Positions 50,116 through 60,531 of a DNA stretch of 64,000 bases are shown here, one piece after another. This DNA comes from Bacteroidota bacterium (lineage in GTDB: Bacteria; Bacteroidota; Bacteroidia; AKYH767-A; OLB10). The notes beneath the pieces were generated by a model. That model made no database searches and was not told the origin of the DNA. It saw nothing but the letters and a program-made list of their open reading frames with translations. Position 1 is the first letter of the stretch. Each line of letters opens with the position of its first letter. A program made the translations under genes and the position numbers. Location of the stretch: positions 24,557 through 88,556 of the forward strand of contig JADKIC010000025.1 in assembly GCA_016721435.1 (NCBI GenBank), given 5' to 3'.

Positions 50116-51384
50116 ATGATCATCAGAACACAGGAACCAGCAGTAAGCATTCCACAAAAGATAAATATTCAGCCCACCCGACAGCTCTCCACAAAAAGCG
50201 GAATTCCTGTATACATTATTGAAGCGGGAACACAAGATGTCGTAAAAATCGAACTGGTATTTGCAGCCGGAAACATTGCAGCTGACATGCCATTGCTTGC
50301 CTTAGCCACCAATGATTTATTGGATGAGGGCACGAAGCAACATGATTCGGCAGCATTAGCAGAAGCTTTGGATTTTTTCGGTGCTTATCTTCAAACGGAA
50401 AATGGGCCGGATTGGTCGAGTGTGAGCTTATTCTCCTTGAATAAATTTAGCAATCAAACTCTGCCCTACCTATTTGAATTAATCACCTCTCCCCTTTTTC
50501 CCGAAAAGGAAATCGCGACGTATCGGCAACAAGGGAAACAGCATTTGGCGGTTAACCTTAATAAAGTAGATTTTATCGCCAGAAGAAATTTTTTCAATAC
50601 ATTATTTGGAGCAAACCATCCGTATGGAAAATTAACCGACGAGCAGCATTATGATCAGATCAATTCCGGAATATTATTAAACTATCATCAGGAGAAATAT
50701 CTGAATGGATTGAAAGCCATATTCATTTCCGGTCGCCCGGGAACTGAAACCATCAATAGCATTGTAACCGCTATAGATGAATCCGGATTCAAATCCGCAT
50801 CATTGCCGGAGGTAAATATCCATTTGCCGGCCCCTGAAAAAAAGTTCATTGAAAAGAAAGACGCCATGCAGTCGGCGATACGAATTGGAAGAAGATTATT
50901 TACCCGTAGTCATCCGGATTATTTCACCTTTAGCGTAATGAGCACTATTCTTGGAGGGTATTTTGGGTCACGCTTAATGACCAATATTCGTGAAGACAAA
51001 GGGTATACCTATGGCATTGGAGCAGGGATTGTCAGCCATGCACAAAATGGCTATTTTTATATTTCTACTGAGGTAGGTGCAGAAGTCAGGGAAGACGCGG
51101 TGAAAGAAATCTATAAAGAAATCGACCTCCTGATACATGAAGAAGTATCCAAAGAAGAACTGCATCTTGTTAAAAACTACCTGACAGGAGCTTTCCAAAG
51201 AAGCATTGACGGGGCGTTTCAATTGGCCGACAGGCATAAAATGGTACTCCTTAATAATCTGAATAGCAATTATTTAAATGAATATTTGGAAAAACTGAAC
51301 GCCATCAGTCCCGTCGATATCAAAATTTGTGCTGAAAAATATTTACAAACAGCTGACCTCAGTGAAATAATAGTTGGCCAATAG
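50116..51384 (+). CDS. M16 family peptidase-like protein, inactive partner subunit
   Basis: 422 residues from MIIRTQEPAVSIPQ. Fold matches M16 (LALATNDLLDEGTKQHDSAALAEALDFFGA at the N-terminus; GGYFGSRLMTNIREDKGYTYGIGA, the conserved R/Y-containing C-terminal domain motif) but HxxEH is absent, so it should have no metal centre. It keeps the substrate-binding R-x-Y segment. The start at 50116 is 1 base after the partner stop; a longer frame from 49987 overlaps the first gene and is not used. Confidence 0.9.
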   Translation: MIIRTQEPAVSIPQKINIQPTRQLSTKSGIPVYIIEAGTQDVVKIELVFAAGNIAADMPLLALATNDLLDEGTKQHDSAALAEALDFFGAYLQTENGPDWSSVSLFSLNKFSNQTLPYLFELITSPLFPEKEIATYRQQGKQHLAVNLNKVDFIARRNFFNTLFGANHPYGKLTDEQHYDQINSGILLNYHQEKYLNGLKAIFISGRPGTETINSIVTAIDESGFKSASLPEVNIHLPAPEKKFIEKKDAMQSAIRIGRRLFTRSHPDYFTFSVMSTILGGYFGSRLMTNIREDKGYTYGIGAGIVSHAQNGYFYISTEVGAEVREDAVKEIYKEIDLLIHEEVSKEELHLVKNYLTGAFQRSIDGAFQLADRHKMVLLNNLNSNYLNEYLEKLNAISPVDIKICAEKYLQTADLSEIIVGQ

Positions 51385-51411
51385 CCTCTTGTGTATGTAA
51401 AAAAACTTTCA

Positions 51412-51419
51412 TAAGTTTG
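51412..51419 (+). promoter_or_regulatory. -7 element TAAGTTTG with TTG 20 bases upstream
   Basis: Perfect TAnnTTTG preceded by TTG (51389-51391) with 20-base spacing, matching the Bacteroidota -33/-7 layout. The ATG of the giant gene is 30 bases downstream; an apparent TTG start at 51417 lies inside the element. Confidence 0.65.
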
Positions 51420-51449
51420 GACCTCACGCGTTATCCAAAATCCATCCAA

Positions 51450-54400
51450 ATGAAAAAAGTTTTATTCTTGATGCTTCTCCTATTAACGGGCTGGAGTGTT
51501 AAAACACATGCATCCCATCTAATGGGAGGTGAAATCACCTGGGAATGTGTTAAGTCAGGTCCAAACATCGGCAAGTTTATTTTTACTGTTAAACTTTACC
51601 GGGATTGCAATGGCGTCAATGGACCAAACACAATTAACCTTGTAACCAATGCGCCGGGTTATGCAGGTGGGATTTTATGTAATTTAATTACCCAAACCGA
51701 TATTTCTCCTGTTGGTCCGGGTTGCCCAACCTGTGCCAATCCAATGGGGTATGCCAACGCAGTGGAAGAATTTGTGTACAAATCCGCTCCTATTTTTATT
51801 ACAGGTGTACCACCAGCCACCGGTTGGTACTACAGCTATACGGATTGTTGCAGAAATGCTGCTATTACGAATCTTGCAGCAGGACAGGGTTGGTTTACTT
51901 TGAGGGCAATCATGTTCCCTTATAATGCTACCAATACGAATCCTTGTTTCGACTCTTCTCCCCAGTTTGCTGAAAAACCTCAGCTCGGAACTTGTACCAG
52001 AAATCAAACTTCTATAACCACAATGCAATTGACATCGAACTGGACTCATTGGTATATGACTGGGGAATTCCTTTAGATGGAACAAATTACCCACCCGGTA
52101 CCAACTATCCTTACAATGGAGGGTATTCTTTTAACAGTCCACTTCCGGGACCGGCTCAAAACCCGCTCAACGTGGCTGCTACGATGAACCAATTTACGGG
52201 AGTTGTAACTTTTACTTCTTATACTCCGGGTGCGTTTGTAACAGTAACCAAGGTTACCGCCTACAAATGCAATATAAAGGTCGCTGAAATTTACCGTGAG
52301 ATTCAAATTGCGCTTCTCAATAACTGTATCATTACTCAGCCACCTGTTTCACCAACCATTGTATACAATACACCACCTGACGTTCAGGATTTGTTAGGAA
52401 ATCCATTAAATGCGATTATTGATACTGTTTATGCAGGAGATACTGTTGACATTACCCTTGTTGCATTTGACTTCGAAGCCTTGCCTGCAACGGCCGGTGG
52501 TGGACCACAAAGTCTAAGTTTATCTGCAACCGGATCCCAATTCGGAACCAATTTTACCAACGCCAGTGCAGGTTGTCCATTTCCACCCTGTGCAACTTTG
52601 ACTCCTCCACTTATAGATTCTGTTCCTCCGATCACTAATCTCTTTTTCCCCCTTACCCTTCAAACACGGTTTTTTTGGATAACAGATTGCAATCACCTGC
52701 CTAAAAATCTGGGGTGTGTAACGCTATCGAGCACTTATAATTTTGTATTAAAAGTATATGATAACTTTTGTCCATCGCCTGCTGTAAATTTCAATACATT
52801 AACGATTGTAGTATTGGCCCCGCCACCCGTACAACCCGCCCGGATGAAATGTGCTGACGTACTGGCAAATGGTAATGTTCAATTGACATTTATGCCTCCT
52901 ATTGATACCGGCGAAGCGGATACGAATCAGTTCTTCAAGGCATTTTATGTATACCGTTCGACGACAGGAACCGGCGGACCATATACATTACTTGACAGTC
53001 TCAAGGGCTTCAAAATCACAAATTATGATACGGTAATCACCTATTTCGATGGCACGGCGAATGGAAATGCAGGTGCTGTATCTTATTATGTTACCATAAG
53101 ATCAGGATGTGATCTGGAGCCAAGAAGTGTGAGTGATACGATTAGCACCATGTTCTTACAGGTGAGTCAGGTGGGGTTAGATGCTTCTCTCACCTGGAAT
53201 CCACTGATGACACCTTTGCCTCCTTCCAGCACCCGCAAGTATTATATATGGCGCGAACAACCACCTGCAGGTTCTGCAAACTGGGTACTTATAGATTCGA
53301 CCACTTCCACGACTTATCTTGACCCTGTTTTTGTTTGTGCGGACTCGATTAACTACAGAATCCATGTCGTAGATACCTCCACGGCCAACTGTGTTTCCCG
53401 CTCTAATATTGACGGCGCGTTGCTTCAAAGTGCGGTGCCTAATATTACATCACCCTCCTTTCGCTCTACCGAAGTACTTGCTAACGGAGATGTGGCATTA
53501 TGTTGGGTAGGAAGTCTTGATACTGCTCAGTATTTCTCTCAATACAGCGTTTATCATTCCCTGGTTCGCAACGGACCCTATGTCAAAATCGGTAATGTAA
53601 GTGTTTACTCTACAAATGCCTATACACATGTTGGTGCGAATGCGAATAACCAGATAAATTACTACTATTTGACTTTAACAGCGGGTTGTGATGCTACTAA
53701 CCTCCAGGAATCCACCACTATACCCAGTGATACGTTAGCTTCGATGTTACTTTCATTGAATAACGGTACAGTTGGATTTGCAGATTTAAACTGGAATCCG
53801 CTTCGAAGACCTTTACCGGCAACGAGCACCGGAACCTATATTATAAACAGAAGAGTTCCTCCCGGTGCATGGGCAGTAATTGGAAATACAATTGACACCA
53901 CCTATCGGGATACTATTGTATTGTGTGATACCCTGATTCAATACAGAGTGGATATTGGTGATGCTTCTGCCTGTTTTTCAAAATCATCCGTTGATGAAGA
54001 TCAATTCACTTCAGGAGGAGATATTATTGACAATCCTTCTATTCGTTGTTTAGCCGTTCAGGCCAATGGCGATGTACAGATTTCATGGGTAGCTCCTGCT
54101 GATCCAAATAATTTCTTTGCCGCTGCTCAAATTTATCATGCTTCCACGCCTGCCGGACCCTATGTTCTTGTCGGTACTGTTAACAATTACGCAACTACCA
54201 CCTGGTTACATGTTGGAGCTAATGCAAATGCAGGTGTACAGTATTATTATATGAAATCGCTGTCCGGTTGTGACGGTATCACCTCTGACGGCTCAACGAG
54301 CGACACACTTGCTTCCATGTTGCTGAGTGTAAGTAATGCCACCTTAGGTTTCGCTGATCTTACCTGGAATGCCATGCATACTCCTTCGCTTGCATCAGCA

Positions 54401-57400
54401 GCAGGACCATACAGAGTAATGAGAAGGTCGACCGGAATTGGTGCCTATGTTCAAATAGGAACGACTGCCAATCTCACTTTTAGAGATACGATAACTACCT
54501 GTAACGTTCCATTGGAGTACAGAATTGAGTTAGATGATAATGCTCCATGTACCTCCATCAGTTCAGCGGATAATGATGTATTCACTTATCTGGGAAATAT
54601 CATTGGCAATCCAACGCTACGATGTGTAAGTGTAAATGCGAATGGTTCGATTTTATTAACCTGGGAAAACCCGGGACCGGTATCTTTCGCTGATTTTAAT
54701 GAATATGAAATCTGGAGAGACAACGGAACAGGATTCGCTCTTCTGGACTCTGTATCCAATAGTGCCATCAACACATTTACCGATAACACCGCAAATGGAA
54801 ATTCGCAATCTTATGCTTACTATTTAGTTACACAGAGTGGTTGTACCGGTCAGGAAGATAACGGGCTAAATGGAAACATTTTAAATTCTATTTATCTCAC
54901 CACTGCAGGTGTCATTGGACAAGCCAATCTCAGTTGGTTGCCCTTTCTACTCCATTACCTGCTACAACGGTAAACGGTCAATACAATGTTTATTCCACTT
55001 ACAATGCGGCAGGAACCTTCAATTAATTGGTGATACTGTTCAATTAGTCTATCCGCAAACCATCAATGATTGTGATACATTAATTAACCATCAGGTTACT
55101 GTTGACGATTCCTTTGGTTGTATTTCACGATCAAACGTTGCCTCTAACACTTACACCTTTACTGGTAATATAGTTGCTAATCCTGATTTACGTTGTATCA
55201 GTGTACTTCCTAACGGACAAATACAATTGGAATGGCTTACCCCTTCAGGTTCCAGTGATGAATTCAATGAGTTTGAAATTTTCAGGAATAACGGAGCAGG
55301 ATTTGTACTTTATGACTCGGTGAGCAATTTCAATCAGGTAAGTTGGACAGATGCCTTTGCCAATGGTAATGCGCAATCCTACAGCTATTACATCCGCAGT
55401 CAAAGCGGTTGTAGTGGTCAATTGGACAATGGTAGTACCAGCGCAACATTAAACTCCATTTACCTTACTTCTACTGGTGTTTTGGGACAAGCTACCATGA
55501 ACTGGAATTCACATCCGTTGTTACCGACATCTGCTGCTTCCGGATATGATGTACAGACCTCTTATCTCACAGGAAACAGCTTATCCTTGCTGACCTCAAC
55601 ACTTGGTTTAACAGCCAATGAAGTCATCAATGATTGCGATACCACATTGCTGCATCGCATCATTTTAGCTGACAACTCCGGTTGTACAAGCGAATCGAAT
55701 GTGGACACCAATACCTTTACTTACTTAGGAAATGTAGTTGACAATCCTGATCTGCGTTGTGTGAGTGTACTTCCTAACGGACAGATTCAACTGGAATGGT
55801 TAACACCACTCAGTTCAAGTGCCAACTTCAATGAATTTGAAATTTACAGGAACAGCGGAACCGGATTTGTATTGTATGATTCTGTCAGCAATTTCAATCA
55901 GGTGAGTTGGACAGATGCCTTTGCCAATGGGAATACACAATCTTACAGCTACTACATGCGTTCACAAAGCGGATGTACCGGACAATTAGATAATGGAACA
56001 ACCAGTGCCACTTTAAATTCCATCTATGTCACTACTACCGGAGTATTGGGACAAGCCACCATTAACTGGAATTCACATCCCTTGTTACCTACTTCAGCTG
56101 CTACCGGATATGATGTACAGACATCCTATCTCACCGGAAACAGTTTATCCTTGCTGACCTCAACACTTGGTTTAACCGCCAATGAAGTCATCAATGATTG
56201 TGATACCACGTTGTTGCATCGCATCGTATTAGCTGACAACTCCGGTTGTACCAGCGAATCTAATATTGATACCAACACGTTTACTTATCTCGGTAATGTA
56301 GTTGACAATCCTGATCTGCGTTGTGTAAGTGTACTGCCAAACGGACAGATTCAATTGGAATGGTTAACACCACTCAGTTCAAGTGCCAACTTCAATGAAT
56401 TTGAAATTTACAGAAATAGCGGAGCCGGATTCGTATTGTATGACTCTGTCAGCAATTTCAATCAGGTGAGCTGGACAGATGCCTTTGCCAATGGTAATGC
56501 GCAATCATACAGCTACTACATGCGTTCACAAAGCGGATGTACCGGACAAGTGGATAATGGAGCAACAAGTGCTACATTAAATTCCATCTATGTCACTACA
56601 ACCGGAGTACTAGGACAAGCCACCATCAACTGGAATGCACATCCCTTGTTACCCACTTCTGCTGCTACCGGATACGATGTACAAACTTCCTATCTCACCG
56701 GAAATAGTTTATCCTTGCTGACCTCAACACTTGGTTTAACCGCCAATGAAGTCATCAATGATTGTGATACCACATTGTTGCATAGAATCGTATTAGTTGA
56801 CAACTCCGGTTGTACCAGTGAATCGAATATTGACACCAACACATTCACTTATTTAGGAAATGTAGTTGATAATCCTGATTTGCGTTGTGTAAGTGTACTG
56901 CCAAACGGACAGATTCAATTGGAATGGTTAACACCGCTCAGTTCAAGTGTTAACTTCAATGAATTTGAAATTTACAGAAATAGCGGAGCCGGATTCGTAT
57001 TGTATGACTCTGTCAGCAATTTCAATCAGGTGAGTTGGACAGATGCCTTTGCCAATGGTAATGCGCAATCCTACAGCTATTACATGCGTTCACAAAGCGG
57101 ATGTACCGGACAGGTGGATAATGGAGCAACAAGTGCTACTTTAAATTCCATCTATGTCACTACTACCGGAGTATTGGGACAAGCCACCATCAACTGGAAT
57201 GCGCATCCCCTATTGCCTACTTCTGCTGCGACAGGATACGATGTACAAACTTCTTATCTCACCGGTAACAGCTTGTCCTTATTGACCTCAACACTTGGCT
57301 TAACCGCCAATGAAGTCATCAATGATTGTGATACCACATTGTTGCATAGAATCGTTTTAGCTGACAACTCCGGTTGTACCAGTGAATCGAATATTGATAC

Positions 57401-60307
57401 CAACACGTTTACTTATTTAGGAAATGTAGTTGATAATCCTGATTTACGTTGTGTCAGTGTATTGCCTAACGGACAGATTCAGTTGGAATGGTTAACACCA
57501 CTCAGTTCAAGTGTTAACTTCAATGAATTTGAAATTTACAGAAACAGCGGAGCGGGATTCGTGTTGTATGACTCTGTCAGCAACTTCAATCAGGTAAGTT
57601 GGACGGACGCCTTTGCCAATGGTAATGCGCAATCCTACAGCTATTACATGCGTTCACAAAGCGGGTGTACCGGACAAGTGGATAATGGCGCAACAAGTAC
57701 TACTTTAAATTCGATTTATGTTACAACTACAGGAGTATTAGGACAAGCGACCATCAACTGGAATGCTCATCCTTTATTACCGACTTCCGCTGCGACCGGA
57801 TATGATGTACAGACATCCTATCTCACCGGTAACAGTTTAACCTTATTAACTTCAACATTAGGTTTAACCGCCAACGAAGTCATAAATAATTGTGACACTA
57901 CTTTATTACACAGAGTAGTACTTGTAGACAATTCCGGTTGTACAAGCGAGTCAAATGTAGATACGAATAACTTCACCTACATCGGAAATGTGATTGATCA
58001 TCCATCAGAATGGAAATGCCATCAGCACAGTTTGTCTTGTAGTAAGTGGTGGAAATACAACCATTGCCACCCTCAATTGGAATGCAGTGACAAATCCACT
58101 ATTACCCACCTCTACCAACACGTATATCATCGAGAAAGAGAATCCGGGTGGTTCAGGCAGTTGGTCGGTTGTGGCGAATGTAAACACTACGAGCTGGCAG
58201 GAAAATTTAGTACTGTGTATTGACTCTATCAATTACAGAGTGAGTATAGGAGATAATCAGGGATGTACTTCCTTGTCGAATGTGGATGGGGAGATCTTTG
58301 TTGATCACACAATTCCTGCCCCACCTTCCCCGCGTTGTGCTTCGGTTCAAACCAATGGAAATGTAATTCTCACCTGGGTAGCTCCGGTGGATACCGGAAT
58401 GCGTTTTGGCAATTACACCATTTACAAATCTTCCTCTATCAATGGACCTTATGTGCCCGTAACAACCATTAGCAACTACAATACGCTTACCTATACGGAT
58501 GCAGGTGCCAATGCACAAGCTGCATCCATATTCTACTTCATGACCACTCAAACTGATTGCGGACAGGAAATTTCTCCGGGATCAGATACATTACAAACGA
58601 TCAAAGTAGATGTGTTCAACAACAATGGTGTTGCTGTTATTACATGGAATCCTTTGCATAATCCTGAATTGGCAACAGCTACTCAGAACTATGCAGTCTA
58701 TAAGGAATATCCACTGGGTACCTGGAGTGTAATTGGATCAACCACTGCACCGGTGTATCAGTGGTTTGATACCATCAATGTCTGAAGCCATTATTAACTA
58801 TCGCGTAGAGACCGGTGATTTGGTAGGTTGTACCAGTAATTCCTCCACGGATGGAGACTTATTCAGAGACATTACCCGACCTACTGTTTCACTGTTGGAT
58901 ACTGTAAGTCTGGATCCATTGAATCCATCACAGGTAAGTGTAAGCTGGTTACCAAGTCCATCAGGCGATGTAGTGGGTTATATCATTTATCAGTTCAATG
59001 GGGCATCCTGGGATTCGATAGGAAGTGTTGTAGGCATTAATGCTTCTTACTTCCTGCACAACAATTCGGCTGCTGAATTCGCCTTGCAACGTTACAGTAT
59101 AGCTGCCTACGATAGTTGCAGAAATATCAGCAATATCGGAACGAGTCACAATACCTTATTCATAACTGCTAAACTTGATATCTGCAGAAGTGCTATTGAT
59201 CTTCGCTGGAATCCTTACATCAATATGGTGAACAGTGTAGCGCAGTACAATATTTATGTCAGCGAAAATGGAGCACCTTTCAGCTTCCTTGCTTCTGTTC
59301 CCGGATCAAATATTACTTATAGCCATACGACATTAAACAATGGGTCTGAATACTGTTATTATGTTCAGGCACAAGGAAACACGGTAACAAGAACGGCTTC
59401 ATCCAACAAAGCTTGTGAAATAGCCAATCTCCTGACCTTACCTACGTTCAGCTATCTTAAAAAAGCTACTGTTGTCGACGTAAGACGTGTTGTAGTGGAA
59501 TGTTTAGTAGACACAGCGGATAATCCTGATGTTTCAAAATACAAACTTCAGAGAGCCTTTGAGAAAAATGGACCGTTTATCACTGTGGGTGCTATTAGTT
59601 ATACCGGTGATCCGATCATCACCTTCAATGACTTCTCAGCAAGGACTGACCAATACAGTTATTATTACCGAGTTATTACAATAGATTCCTGCGGAAATGA
59701 TGTCCTGATCAGTAATGTAGGTCGTACGATTCTGTTATCCGGTAAACCTGAATTCAACCTGATCAACGAATTGGTTTGGAATTACTATGAAGAATGGCTG
59801 GGAGATGTCAGCAAGTATTCCCTCTTCCGTAGTGTGGATGGTATCTGGAGTCCGACACCTATTGTGACTGTGAATAATGGTATCCTTGAATACAATGATG
59901 ATGTGACAGAATTGTACAAGTATCCCAATTACAATGGAAGATTCTGCTATCGGATTGAAGCCTATGAAGGGGCAGGAAATACCTATGGCTTTACAGACAC
60001 CAGCAGTTCCAATATCTTCTGTTTAGTGCAAGAGCCTCACTTATTTATACCGAGTGCATTCACACCCGGTGGAAAAAACCCTATCTTTAAACCGGAATTC
60101 ATCTACATAGATGCGAAGAATTACTTCTTTGCTGTATTTAACAGATGGGGACAAAAAGTTTATGAAACCCGTATACCCGGTGAAGGCTGGAATGGGTTAT
60201 ACAATGATAAAATCGCTCCTGAGGGTACCTATGTGTACACCGTTCGAATTTTTGGAACCAATGGTCAGGAGATTGAGAAGAGCGGATCCGTGACTCTGTT
60301 GCGGTAA
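51450..60307 (+). CDS. Giant secreted protein with fibronectin/Ig-like repeats and T9SS type B (gliding-associated) C-terminal domain (several frameshifts)
   Basis: About 2950 residues across five frames. Signal peptide MKKVLFLMLLLLTGWSVKTHA, then the HLMGGEITWEC/YRDCNG N-terminal module seen in large surface proteins. About ten or more Ig/Fn3-like units follow with the recurring pattern VxxNGxxxLxW…FxxYxI-YRS…GPYxxI, and a type B sorting domain (PSAFTPGGKNPIFKPEF … FNRWGQKVYET … VYTVRIFGTNGQ). Breaks near 51984, 54948, 55021, 58005 and 58783; four are single-base run losses or a TG loss. The 58005 break is a join between a repeat unit and a later unit. Probably a cell-surface adhesin or gliding-related protein. 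Confidence 0.85.
55176..57995 (+). repeat. Five tandem 564-bp (188-residue) units inside the giant gene
   Basis: GAT/GCT codons opening the unit occur at 55176, 55740, 56304, 56868, 57432, each 564 bases apart, and the next boundary is 57996. Units 2-5 are almost identical, unit 1 is diverged. Each encodes two Ig-like modules with conserved Cys (NPDLRCVSVLPNG, RSQSGCTG, NDCDTTLLHRI, NSGCTSES). Confidence 0.95.
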
Positions 60308-60326
60308 ATTCCGGTCAACGCGTGGT

Positions 60327-60360
60327 GAGGCCGCTCAGGGATGGGCGGCCTCCGTTTTTT
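60327..60360 (+). terminator. Strong intrinsic terminator after the giant gene
   Basis: GAGGCCGC/GCGGCCTC 8-bp perfect stem, 10-base loop, followed by CG and six T's. Confidence 0.9.
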
Positions 60361-60531
60361 ATAGCCGGTGATGAATCACATTTCAAGTTGATGAAACACC
60401 TTTTATTTCAGTTCAAATGTTTTCCATTTCATATGCATTTTTTCAACAATTGATAATTTTCTTTTTCAATTGTTTTTGCAATTAAAAAAGATTTCTTAGC
60501 TTGCTGTCCTAAATCAAAACCAATTGAACCC

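Noticed and set aside
51417..51449. Upstream TTG start giving a longer giant protein
   Set aside because: It lies inside the -7 element TAAGTTTG; the signal peptide begins at 51450.
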